Assembly: GCF_014297575.1 (NCBI RefSeq)
Contig: NZ_CP060412.1
Coordinates: 4,278,001 to 4,342,000 of the forward strand
Direction: 5' to 3'
DNA length: 64,000 nucleotides
Source: Dyella telluris
GTDB taxonomy: Bacteria > Pseudomonadota > Gammaproteobacteria > Xanthomonadales > Rhodanobacteraceae
This document shows, piece after piece, positions 19,733 to 27,400 of this stretch (position 1 is its first letter; each line of letters starts with the position of its first letter). Made by a program: the position numbers and the translations under genes. The notes below the pieces were generated by a model. The model saw nothing but the letters and a program-made list of their open reading frames with translations. It made no database searches and was not told the origin of the DNA.

Positions 19733-20341
19733 ATGCACATCAACCTGCCCACCTGGCTGACCCTGTTTCGCGTCTTGCTGTTGCCGGTCATGGTGGTGGT
19801 GTTCTATTGGCAGTTTCCGGGGCACAACATCACCGCGGCCATTGTGTTCATGCTGGCCGCCATCACCGACTGGCTGGACGGTTACCTGGCCCGCCGCATG
19901 AATCTCACCTCGGCCTTCGGCGCCTTCCTGGACCCGGTTGCCGACAAGCTGATGGTGGCCGTGACCCTGTTCCTGCTGGTGGAAACCCATCGCGGTGGCT
20001 GGCCGGGCATTCTCATGGCGGTCACTGCGGCGATCATCGTGGGGCGCGAGATCAGCGTCTCGGCCCTGCGTGAATGGATGGCCGAGATCGGCATGCGCGC
20101 CACCGTGAAGGTGGCCAACATCGGCAAGCTCAAGACCGCCATGCAGATGGTGGCGCTGGTGGTGCTGATCGTGCAGCACGAAAAGAGCGCCGAAGCCCTG
20201 CGCCTGTATCACATCGGCGAAGGGCTGCTGGTGATCGCCGGCATCCTCACCATCTGGTCGGGCCTGTATTACCTGCGCGCCGCGTGGCCCAGCCTGCAGG
20301 GTGACGGGGCGGGCCGCCCCCTGCCGCGGGGCGAAGACTGA
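19733..20341 (+). CDS. pgsA: CDP-diacylglycerol--glycerol-3-phosphate 3-phosphatidyltransferase PgsA
   Basis: Integral membrane enzyme making phosphatidylglycerol phosphate, the committed step to acidic phospholipids. 202 residues with four or more predicted helices. The CDP-alcohol phosphotransferase signature is complete: D46-x2-D49-G50-x2-A53-R54-x8-G63-x3-D67-x3-D71. GGAAAGG sits just upstream of the ATG. It follows uvrC and precedes tRNA-Gly, as in E. coli and relatives. Confidence 0.97.
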   Translation: MHINLPTWLTLFRVLLLPVMVVVFYWQFPGHNITAAIVFMLAAITDWLDGYLARRMNLTSAFGAFLDPVADKLMVAVTLFLLVETHRGGWPGILMAVTAAIIVGREISVSALREWMAEIGMRATVKVANIGKLKTAMQMVALVVLIVQHEKSAEALRLYHIGEGLLVIAGILTIWSGLYYLRAAWPSLQGDGAGRPLPRGED

Positions 20342-20374
20342 ATCCACGAGTCTGAATTAATTTGTGACGAATGC

Positions 20375-20402
20375 TTGACGGCCGCGGATTACCCATTACA
20401 AT
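20375..20402 (+). promoter_or_regulatory. Sigma-70 promoter of tRNA-Gly
   Basis: TTGACG (20375-20380), 16-bp spacer, TACAAT (20397-20402), followed by a GC-rich discriminator (GCGCGACTCC) before the tRNA 5' end at 20416. GC-rich discriminators are typical of stringently controlled stable-RNA promoters. Confidence 0.8.
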
Positions 20403-20415
20403 GCGCGACTCCGAT

Positions 20416-20491
<76 letters not shown>

Positions 20492-20525
20492 GATTCGGTT
20501 GATCGGTGCATCGCGATCAACAAAG

Positions 20526-20553
20526 AAAAGCAGCCCACGTGGCTGCTTTTTTT
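20526..20553 (+). terminator. Intrinsic terminator after tRNA-Gly
   Basis: AAAAGCAGCC, loop CACGT, GGCTGCTTTTTTT: a 7-bp GC-rich stem extended by A:T pairs and followed by a T7 tract, about 35 bases after the tRNA. Confidence 0.9.
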
Positions 20554-20657
20554 ATGCCCCGAATTATCCGGGTCGATGGTTTCGCACCCGGCATGTAAGG
20601 TTTTCGATGGCCCGCGAGACTCAAGGAACGAGACTACTCACGCAAGGAGCTCGTTCC

Positions 20658-21392
20658 GTGGCCAGTGTCGTTGACCATCCTGTTTCCGTCCCGCCGGTGT
20701 ATCGCGCCACGCAATGGTGTGTGGAGGGCTTTCGCCTGTGGGCACGCCATCCGTTTCGCCTGCTGGTGCTGAGCCTGTTGCCCTTGCTGGTGGAAGCGCT
20801 TCTGCAATCGATTCCCTGGGCCGGCATGCTGCTTTCCAAGCTCATCACGCCGATGTTTGGCATGGGTGTGTTGTTTGGATTGGCGCATGCCGATCAAAGC
20901 GGCCGCCTGCCTTGGTCGAGCCTGTTCTACGCCTGGCATCCCGGCATGGTCCGGCGCGCCCTCGGGCTGGCAGCCATCACCGCGCCGGCGATTTTCGCCA
21001 TGCAGCAAGTACTCGTGGCCATGATGTTCGGCTGGCCGGCCGTCGACGTGGTGTTGCTGGGGCATGCGGGCGCTCACCCGGCCCTGGTCGTGAACCAGGT
21101 TTTCCGGTGTCTGCTCATCCTTTCCGGCGTGCCGCTCAGCGTGCTGCTGGGGCTGGCGCCATTTGCGTTGCTCGATGGCGCGACTCCCTGGCGGGCATGC
21201 ACGCAGAGCGCTCGCATCGTGTGGCGAAACGGCGGTGCGTTCACCGCCTTTGGCGTCATTCAGCTGCTGGGCTTCGCTGCCATGCTGCTGTTGCCCTGGG
21301 GCATGCTGCTGATCGTATTGCTGTTGCCGTGGTCAAGCGCGTCCGTCTGGTTGGCATGGCAGGACGTCGACGCAAGCGCGCGGGATGCATGA
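20658..21392 (+). CDS. Multi-pass membrane protein, BPSS1780-like
   Basis: 244 residues with about six hydrophobic helices. It begins VASVVDHPVSVPPVYRATQWCVEGFRLWARHP and has the GFRLW.RHPFRLL and WRACTQSARIVWRNGGAFTAFG pattern of BPSS1780-type membrane proteins; their function is unknown. The frame is open from 20499, but the GTG at 20658 has AAGGAG (20644-20649) eight bases upstream and excludes the tRNA terminator region. Its last codons overlap the start of the sigma-factor gene, so the two are likely cotranslated. Confidence 0.65.
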   Translation: MASVVDHPVSVPPVYRATQWCVEGFRLWARHPFRLLVLSLLPLLVEALLQSIPWAGMLLSKLITPMFGMGVLFGLAHADQSGRLPWSSLFYAWHPGMVRRALGLAAITAPAIFAMQQVLVAMMFGWPAVDVVLLGHAGAHPALVVNQVFRCLLILSGVPLSVLLGLAPFALLDGATPWRACTQSARIVWRNGGAFTAFGVIQLLGFAAMLLLPWGMLLIVLLLPWSSASVWLAWQDVDASARDA

Positions 21393-21906
21393 TCCGATGA
21401 CTGGGGCGGGGGCTGTACATCAGGAATTTGAGGCGCTGCTGCGGGAGCATGCAGGGCTGCTTTCGCGCATTGCCGCCAGTTACGAAGCGGATCCCGCCCT
21501 GCGTGACGATCTGCTGCAGGACATGGCGTTTGCCCTGTGGCGTGCGCTGCCCACGTGGCGGGGCGAGGCGCCGCTGCGGGCATTCATCGCCCGCGTGGCT
21601 CACAACCGTGGCGCCACGCATGTCATTGGCGAAGTGCGTCGCCCGCCGGGCGAATCGCTCAGTGGTGACTGGATGGCGTCGTGCGCTGGACCCGAAGGAC
21701 ATGCCGAGCAGGAGCAACGTCGCGTGCGCCTGCAGGATGCCGTGCGCCGCTTGCCCGTGTCACTGCGACAGGCCGTCACCCTGGCGCTTGAAGGGTTCAG
21801 CCATGCCGAGATTGCCGAAACGCTCGGTATCTCGGCCAACAGCGTGGGCGTGCGGCTCCATCGCGCCAAAGCCGCGTTGCATACCGTATTGGGAGAAGGC
21901 GCATGA
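21385..21906 (+). CDS. RNA polymerase ECF-type sigma factor
   Basis: 173 residues. Region 2 is around residues 12-75 (FEALLREHAGLLSRIAASYEADPALRDDLLQDMAFALWRALPTWRGEAPLRAFIARVAHNR), and region 4 around 112-168 (LQDAVRRLPVSLRQAVTLALEGFSHAEIAETLGISANSVGVRLHRAKAAL, a helix-turn-helix for -35 recognition). The DLLQD segment is the usual region 2.2 core-binding motif. It overlaps the upstream membrane-protein gene by 8 bases and the downstream gene by 4 (ATGA), a tightly coupled three-gene unit. The target promoter is unknown. Confidence 0.9.
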   Translation: MHDPMTGAGAVHQEFEALLREHAGLLSRIAASYEADPALRDDLLQDMAFALWRALPTWRGEAPLRAFIARVAHNRGATHVIGEVRRPPGESLSGDWMASCAGPEGHAEQEQRRVRLQDAVRRLPVSLRQAVTLALEGFSHAEIAETLGISANSVGVRLHRAKAALHTVLGEGA

Positions 21907-22514
21907 CCGCGCAAGACGACGTCTGGTCCGAATGGGGCGAACTGTGGCGCGAGCAGCCCACCGTCGACGTGGCACACCTGCAGCGACAGGCGTTGCACAA
22001 GCGACGACGCATGCAGGGCACGGTGGCGCTGGAGCTGACGGCATCGCTCATCGCGGTGGCGCAGTGCGTGCGGCTGGCGCTGCGTGGCACCGCACACTGG
22101 GCGGGCTTTGGCATCGCCGCACTGGTGTTCGTGGTGCTGCTGCAGTGCCTCTATCTTCATGCGCGTCGTGGCACCTGGCGTGCCTCGGGATGCGACGTCG
22201 CCAGTCTGCTGCGGCTGACGCGTCGACGTGCGCAAGCCGGCATCCGCCTGGCGCATATTTATCTGTGGAGCACGTTGGCGCTGGTGGCCGTGGCGCTGTG
22301 CGTGGCGGCACCGGAGCTGGCGCCAGCGCGCTGGGCATCCGACGCGCAGCTTCGGCACCTGCTTGTCCTGCAGCTTTCCATCAATGGCCCCATCGTCGCG
22401 GCCACGGTGGTTGCCTGCCTGTGGTATCAGCGCCGGCAGCGGGCGCGGCTGGCTCGCGTGGATGCGCTGTTGATGGCAGACGATGATTCCGGTCGGGCAC
22501 ACAGGCTCGATTGA
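21903..22514 (+). CDS. Four-helix membrane protein, candidate anti-sigma factor
   Basis: 203 residues. The first 38 residues (MTAQDDVWSEWGELWREQPTVDVAHLQRQALHKRRRMQ) are cytoplasmic and helical, then two hydrophobic pairs (around 39-85 and 120-180) make about four transmembrane helices, with a basic C-terminal tail. It overlaps the sigma-factor stop by four bases. Position and topology suggest membrane control of the sigma factor, but the classic zinc anti-sigma motif (HxxxCxxC) is absent, so this is an inference from context only. Confidence 0.6.
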   Translation: MTAQDDVWSEWGELWREQPTVDVAHLQRQALHKRRRMQGTVALELTASLIAVAQCVRLALRGTAHWAGFGIAALVFVVLLQCLYLHARRGTWRASGCDVASLLRLTRRRAQAGIRLAHIYLWSTLALVAVALCVAAPELAPARWASDAQLRHLLVLQLSINGPIVAATVVACLWYQRRQRARLARVDALLMADDDSGRAHRLD

Positions 22515-22532
22515 GCCGGTGTGCCCGGATCG

Positions 22533-23987
22533 TCAGTGCGTTTCCTTGCGGTGCTCGATCGCCTGCCTGCGGTAGAACGGATAGCAGATGGCAAGGCACA
22601 GGAACCATACCGGGGTGTAGATCAGGCCTTGCAGGGTGTCCTCCTTCTGTCCGAACACCCACAGCACGAAGGCGAAGAAGGCCAGCACCACCCAGCACAT
22701 GGCCACGCCGCCGGGCATCTTGAAGATCGACGTGGCATGGCGTTCCGGATGCATTTTCCGGTAGCGCATGTACGCAATCATGATCAGCGACCACACGAAG
22801 ATGAAGCAGATGCTGGAGATCGTGGTGACGATGGTGAAGACCTTCATGACATCGCCTTCCTGATAGAGCAGGAAGACGCCGATGAAGAGCAGCAGGCAGG
22901 AATAGGCAAGGCCGTTGGCCGGCACGTTGTTGCGGCTCAGGCGGGCGAACGGCTTGGGGCCGAGCTTGCCGGCGGAAAGGCCGTAGAGCATGCGCCCGGT
23001 GGAGTAGATGCCGCTGTTCGCCGACGAGGTGGCCGAGGTGAGCACCACGAAATTGATCAGGCTGGCGGCAATCGGAATGCCGATCAGCATGAACAGGTTC
23101 ACGAACGGGCTGCGATCCGGCGCCACCTGGTCCCACGGCGTCACCGTCATGATCACCAGCAGCGCGAGCACGTAGAACACGATCACGCGGATGGGAATGG
23201 AGTTGATCGCCTTGGGCAAGGTCTTTTCCGGATCACGCGCTTCCGCCGAGGCGGTGCCGACCAGTTCGATGCCGACGAAGGCGAACACGGCGATCTGGAA
23301 CGCCGCCATGAAGCCTGCGCCACCATGCGGGAACCAGCCGCCATTCGTCCACAGGTTGGACACGGCGGCCCTGGCGCCGGAGGGCGACGTGAACCCGGTG
23401 GCGATCAGCACGATGCCAATGGCGATCAACGCCACGATGGCGATGATCTTCACCAGCGCGAACCAGAACTCCATTTCGCCGAACAGTTTCACGGTCAGCA
23501 GGTTCAGGCCGAGCAACAAGCCAATACATACCGCGCCGGGCAGCCACAGCGGCACGCCGGGCGCCCAGAACTGGATGTAGCCGGTGATGGCGGCGATGTC
23601 CGCGATACCGGTGACCACCCAGCAGAACCAATAGGTCCAGCCGGTGAAGAAGCCCGCGCAGGGGCCGAGCAGGTCGTAGTTGAAATCCACGAACGACTTG
23701 TAATGCAGGTTGGACAGCAGCAGCTCGCCCATCGCCCGCATCATGAAGAACAGCACGCTGCCGATGATGGCGTAGGCGAAGATCACCGATGGGCCGGCCA
23801 AGCTGATGGTCTTGCCCGAACCCATGAACAGGCCGGTGCCGATGGCGCCGCCAATGGCGATCAGCTGCAGGTGGCGGTTGCGCAGGTTCCGTTGCAGGTG
23901 GTGGTCCGGCGTGCCGGACGCAACGGTCGGTTCGTGGTTCTGCATGGGCGGCCCGATCCCCTCGGTGGCGATATGCGAAGAGGCCAT
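22533..23987 (-). CDS. cycA: APC-family amino acid permease, CycA-like (D-Ala/D-Ser/Gly)
   Basis: A 484-residue inner-membrane permease of the AAT family with about 12 helices. RNRHLQLIAIGGAIGTGLFMGSGKTISLAGPS near residue 37 is the family signature; VGIELVGTASAEARDPEKTLPKAINSIP and NSGIYSTGRMLYGLS also match the D-serine/D-alanine/glycine transporter CycA. The substrate call is by resemblance. The gap to the next upstream gene is only 35 bases (23988-24022) and holds no riboswitch. The first ATG at 23987 is used; a second Met at residue 15 is possible. Confidence 0.85.
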   Translation of the reverse strand: MASSHIATEGIGPPMQNHEPTVASGTPDHHLQRNLRNRHLQLIAIGGAIGTGLFMGSGKTISLAGPSVIFAYAIIGSVLFFMMRAMGELLLSNLHYKSFVDFNYDLLGPCAGFFTGWTYWFCWVVTGIADIAAITGYIQFWAPGVPLWLPGAVCIGLLLGLNLLTVKLFGEMEFWFALVKIIAIVALIAIGIVLIATGFTSPSGARAAVSNLWTNGGWFPHGGAGFMAAFQIAVFAFVGIELVGTASAEARDPEKTLPKAINSIPIRVIVFYVLALLVIMTVTPWDQVAPDRSPFVNLFMLIGIPIAASLINFVVLTSATSSANSGIYSTGRMLYGLSAGKLGPKPFARLSRNNVPANGLAYSCLLLFIGVFLLYQEGDVMKVFTIVTTISSICFIFVWSLIMIAYMRYRKMHPERHATSIFKMPGGVAMCWVVLAFFAFVLWVFGQKEDTLQGLIYTPVWFLCLAICYPFYRRQAIEHRKETH

Positions 23988-24022
23988 CCTAAAGGATTCG
24001 CGAGCCGGCGTGCCCGGCCCTT

Positions 24023-24760
24023 CTACCGGGCGTCGTGGAAAATGATGCCCAGGGTGTGACGCCGGCCACTGTGCAGCCGACTCACGCCGTGGCGCATGGT
24101 CACCCGGTACGAACCGCGGCTGCCCGCGACCGGGCGCTGGTTCACGGCGAAGATCACCGCGTCGCCCTGGCGTAGCGGCACCACGTCGGCACGTGACTGC
24201 ATGCGCGGTCGCTGCTCGGTCAGCACGAATTCGCCGCCCGTGAAATCGCGCCCCGGCTCCGACAGCAGAATCGCCACCTGCAGCGGGAACACGTGTTCGC
24301 CGTAAAGGTCCTGATGGAGGCAGTTGTAATCACCTGCGCCGTACTGCAACAGCAGGGGCGTGGGCCGTGTCTGGCCAGCATCGTGGCAACGGGTGAGGAA
24401 GTCGGCGTGTGTGTCCGGATAGCGCACATCGATGCCCATGCGTGCATTCCAGTCATTCGCCAGCGGGGCCAGCCGCGGATAGAACGCGCTGCGCAGTCGC
24501 TGTACGAGGGCGGGCAGGGGGTAGCGGAAGTACTGGTACTCGCCGCGACCGAAGCCGTGGCGTGCCATGACGACGCGACTGCGATACAGCGAGGCGTCGC
24601 CGTAGCTGGCGGCCATGTCGAGGCACGCCGGTGCGTTGATCAGGCCGGGAAGGATGGCGCGGCCGTACGCGTCGAGATCGGCGCAGACGGATACCCAGTC
24701 GATGCCATCCATACGCGGCGCGAGCGCACTGCCTTCCCTGTCGCCGAGGATGGCCTGCAT
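24023..24760 (-). CDS. 2-oxoglutarate/Fe(II)-dependent oxygenase
   Basis: 245 residues with a double-stranded beta-helix metal site: H149-Q-D151 (CLHQDLYGEHVFPLQ), distal His224 (TMRHGVSRL) and an Arg near 233 that would bind 2-oxoglutarate, ending LGIIFHDAR. The pattern (FxxGGEFVLTEQRPR and HGVSRVxxGxRxTLGIIFHDA) is that of prokaryotic 2OG oxygenases annotated as proline hydroxylase-like. The substrate is unknown. It is followed downstream by cycA with a 35-base gap and may share its transcript. Confidence 0.85.
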   Translation of the reverse strand: MQAILGDREGSALAPRMDGIDWVSVCADLDAYGRAILPGLINAPACLDMAASYGDASLYRSRVVMARHGFGRGEYQYFRYPLPALVQRLRSAFYPRLAPLANDWNARMGIDVRYPDTHADFLTRCHDAGQTRPTPLLLQYGAGDYNCLHQDLYGEHVFPLQVAILLSEPGRDFTGGEFVLTEQRPRMQSRADVVPLRQGDAVIFAVNQRPVAGSRGSYRVTMRHGVSRLHSGRRHTLGIIFHDAR

Positions 24761-24847
24761 GATCTTGTTCCGAAGAAAGAAGCCGGCAGGCTAGCGCCAC
24801 GCCTTTGCGCCGACACTCCGTTTCTTGCGATCCGGCGGCCCGGTGCG

Positions 24848-25393
24848 TCACCAGACCAGGTCGTCGGGTACCTTGAACTGGTCCTGGTTGTAGAACTCGT
24901 CTTCTTCGCCGACCGGCGCATCGTCGCCCGGCTTGCCGTGATCCAGCACGATGACCGACGCGTCGCGTTCGCGGATTTTCGCGGCGGCGGCACGCGGCAG
25001 CAGCTCGTAGTTCTCGCCGGCACGGGCAATCACCAGCACGCCTTTGGCAAGCTGGGTGCGCAGCATCTCGTTGACCAGGATGCTGTGGATCGCTTCGCCG
25101 TCGTTGAAGCGGTAGCTGATCTCGCCCTCGCGCTTCACCTTGTTGGCATCGATGATCTGGCGCACCTGCGCGGCGAGCTCGCGTGCATGGGCCTGCGCGT
25201 TGCGTTCGGCAGCGAGTGCGCGGTCGCGCTCGGCCTTTTCCGCCTGCAGGCGCTGGGCATCGACCTTGTCGGCGGGCGCCGCGGCACCGCCCTTGGTCTG
25301 GCGCTGCTTGGCCTGCTCGCGGGCGACCTGGTCCACTTTGCCCTTCTTGGCAAGGCCGGCCTTGAGAAGTTGTTCCTGCAGGGGGTTACGCAT
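24848..25393 (-). CDS. DUF2058 family protein (YaiL-like)
   Basis: 181 residues starting MRNPLQEQLLKAGLAKKGKV, the DUF2058 hallmark. The first half (about 20-75) is a charged coiled coil rich in Lys/Gln/Ala/Arg, the second half (about 78-181) is globular with ISYRFNDG and YELLPRAAAAKIRERD. Related proteins are described only as nucleoprotein or polynucleotide-associated; function unknown. It lies 87 bases upstream of the oxygenase gene on the same strand. Confidence 0.88.
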   Translation of the reverse strand: MRNPLQEQLLKAGLAKKGKVDQVAREQAKQRQTKGGAAAPADKVDAQRLQAEKAERDRALAAERNAQAHARELAAQVRQIIDANKVKREGEISYRFNDGEAIHSILVNEMLRTQLAKGVLVIARAGENYELLPRAAAAKIRERDASVIVLDHGKPGDDAPVGEEDEFYNQDQFKVPDDLVW

Positions 25394-25515
25394 GGAAGGT
25401 GTCCGTGGTGCTTGACCCTGGATTGTAGCGTGCCCGGCGGCCGGCGCCGGTTCCTCTCGGCGGGGGTGAGACAGACCGTGGCATGATGGTGCCGACAGCT
25501 GAACAAGGACCCGCC

Positions 25516-25899
25516 GTGATTCCGAATTTCTCCGATCATTCGGCCAACGAGCGCACCTACCTCGCGTGGGTCCGCACGGCGATCTCGGTGATGGCGTTCG
25601 GCTTCCTGCTGGAACGCTTCGACATCTTCCTGCTGTTTTCCATGCGTGCGGCGGAACGCGCGACGGAGGGCCTGCATACCCGCGCCTCGCAATGGCTGGG
25701 ACTGGGCCTGCTGCTGGTGGGGGCGCTGATGATCGTGGGCGCTACGCTGCGCTTCTATCACAACCGCCGGGCGATCCAGGCGGCGGAATCGACCATGTAC
25801 GGCGATTCGTGGGTGGCCCGTTCGATGGCCGTGCTGCTGGTGCTGATGGCCATTTTCCTGACCGTTTATGTGGCGAGGCAGATTGCGGCGTTGAGTTGA
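25516..25899 (+). CDS. DUF202 (YidH family) inner-membrane protein
   Basis: About 127 residues, three transmembrane helices. The N-terminal FSDHSANERTYLAWVRTAISVMAFGFLLERF is the DUF202 signature. Function unknown in the family. The frame is open from an ATG at 25483; GTG 25516 is preferred because AAGGAC lies six bases upstream and it gives the standard N-terminus. It is divergent from the DUF2058 gene. Confidence 0.85.
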   Translation: MIPNFSDHSANERTYLAWVRTAISVMAFGFLLERFDIFLLFSMRAAERATEGLHTRASQWLGLGLLLVGALMIVGATLRFYHNRRAIQAAESTMYGDSWVARSMAVLLVLMAIFLTVYVARQIAALS

Positions 25900-25947
25900 T
25901 GGCAGGGAGGCGAAAGCCTTCAGCGGCGGAAGCACGCTGCGGGTTCC

Positions 25948-25985
25948 CTCACCGTCATTCCCGCGAAAGCGGGAATGACGGTGAG
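25948..25985. repeat. REP-like family B, perfect 17-bp palindrome
   Basis: CTCACCGTCATTCCCGC (25948-25964), loop GAAA, GCGGGAATGACGGTGAG (25969-25985). This is the best copy of the family-B repeat, which recurs at 3841, 42845 and, degraded, at 19627 and 47711. It lies 49 bases after the DUF202 stop. Confidence 0.85.
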
Positions 25986-26022
25986 TGCGATTGAGGGAGT
26001 GACGGGTAGGGCGTGTGCAGAA

Positions 26023-26058
26023 CAAAAAAAGCGCCGTATCGCTACGGCGCCTTTTTCG
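26023..26058. terminator. Bidirectional intrinsic terminator between DUF202 gene and fadA
   Basis: AAAAAAAGCGCCGTA (to 26038), loop TCGC, TACGGCGCCTTTTT: an 8-bp perfect stem with an A7 on one side and T5 on the other, so it terminates both the plus-strand DUF202 gene and the minus-strand fadA. Confidence 0.92.
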
Positions 26059-26077
26059 TTTTCAGTGAAGCAAGGGA

Positions 26078-27286
26078 TCAGAGCGCTTCGAACACGCCTG
26101 CCGCACCCATGCCGGTGCCGATGCACATGGTCACCATGCCGTACTTCTGCTTGCGGCGGCGCATGCCGTGAAGCAGGGTGGCGGCGCGGATGGCGCCGGT
26201 GGCACCCAGCGGGTGGCCCAGCGCGATGGCGCCGCCCAGCGGGTTCACCTTGGCCGGGTCCAGGCCAAGGTCGCCGATCACCGCCAGCGCCTGCGCGGCG
26301 AAGGCTTCGTTGAGCTCGATCCAGTCCAGTTGGTCCTTGGTGAGGCCAACCTGCTTGAGCGCCTTCGGAATGGCTTCCTTCGGGCCGATGCCCATCACTT
26401 CCGGCTTCACGCCCGCCACCGAGTAACCGACGAAACGGCCGATCGGGGTGAGGTTGAACTCCTTGATCGCCTTCTCGCTGGCCAGCAGCAGGGCGCCGGC
26501 ACCGTCGGACATCTGCGAGGAGTTGCCGGCCGTCACCGAGCCGCCGAACTTGTCGTTGCGGAACACCGTGCGCAGCTTGCCGAGCACATCCAGCGTGGTG
26601 CCGGCGCGCGGGCCTTCGTCGGTGTCGATCAGGCGGCTGTCAGTGGTGATGCCACGCGTGGCGAGATCGGGGTAGTGGTCGTCAAGCTGGAACGGGGTGA
26701 TCTCGTCCTTGAACTCGCCGGCGGCGATGGCGGCCAGCGCGCGGCGATGACTTTCCACGGCGAAGGCGTCCTGCTGCTCGCGGGTGACCTTCCACTGTTC
26801 GGCCACCTTCTCGGCGGTGATGCCCATGCCGTAGGCAATGGCGACATCTTCCTTGTTGGCGAAGATGGCGGGGTTCATCGCGATCTTGTGGCCCATCATG
26901 GGCACCATGCTCATGCTCTCGGTACCGGCGGCGATCATCAGGTCGGCCACGCCGAGCTGGATGCGGTCGGCGGCCATGGCAATGGCCTGCACACCGGACG
27001 AGCAGAAGCGGTTGATGGTGACGCCCGGCACCGTGTACGGCAGGCCGGCGAGCAGGGCGCCGATGCGGGCGACGTTCATGCCCTGCTCGGCTTCCGGCAT
27101 GGCGCAGCCGACGATCACGTCTTCGATGCGATGCGGGTCAATGCCCGGCGCCTGCGCCATCACGGCGCGGATCACGTGGGCGAGCATGTCGTCCGGGCGG
27201 GTGTTGCGGAACACGCCACGCGGCGCCTTGCCGACCGGCGTGCGGGTGGCTGCGACGATGTAGGCGTCTTGCACTTGCTTAGTCAT
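26078..27286 (-). CDS. fadA: Acetyl-CoA C-acyltransferase (3-ketoacyl-CoA thiolase) FadA
   Basis: Last step of fatty-acid beta-oxidation. 402 residues. Catalytic Cys95 in NRFCSSGVQ, GHPLGATGAIR with the histidine base, and the C-terminal CIGTGMGAAG with the second cysteine. The ATG at 27286 has GGAG six bases upstream on the minus strand; the longer frame to 27319 is not supported. It is downstream of the FadN-type gene and forms the usual dehydrogenase/hydratase + thiolase pair. Confidence 0.95.
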   Translation of the reverse strand: MTKQVQDAYIVAATRTPVGKAPRGVFRNTRPDDMLAHVIRAVMAQAPGIDPHRIEDVIVGCAMPEAEQGMNVARIGALLAGLPYTVPGVTINRFCSSGVQAIAMAADRIQLGVADLMIAAGTESMSMVPMMGHKIAMNPAIFANKEDVAIAYGMGITAEKVAEQWKVTREQQDAFAVESHRRALAAIAAGEFKDEITPFQLDDHYPDLATRGITTDSRLIDTDEGPRAGTTLDVLGKLRTVFRNDKFGGSVTAGNSSQMSDGAGALLLASEKAIKEFNLTPIGRFVGYSVAGVKPEVMGIGPKEAIPKALKQVGLTKDQLDWIELNEAFAAQALAVIGDLGLDPAKVNPLGGAIALGHPLGATGAIRAATLLHGMRRRKQKYGMVTMCIGTGMGAAGVFEAL

Positions 27287-27320
27287 TGGGAACTCCAGGG
27301 ATTTGGCAACGATGATCAAG

Positions 27321-27400
27321 TAGTGAGTGAAGAGGAGTGAGTCGTGAGAAGAAGCAGAGCTCTACTCTCGCTTCTCACTCCTGCGCGCTGCGCGCGCTCA
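27321..27400. repeat. GTGAG-rich imperfect inverted repeat between fadN and fadA
   Basis: Clusters of GTGAG/GAGTGAG on the left (AGTGAGTGAAGAGGAGTGAG) mirror CTTCTCACTCC and CGCTCACT on the right, centred on GAGCTC near 27357-27362. It fills most of the 114-base gap between two genes of one operon. Low-complexity, origin unknown. Confidence 0.5.

Noticed and set aside
23988..24022. Possible glycine riboswitch upstream of the CycA-like permease
   Set aside because: Only 35 bases separate it from the oxygenase gene, too short for an aptamer.
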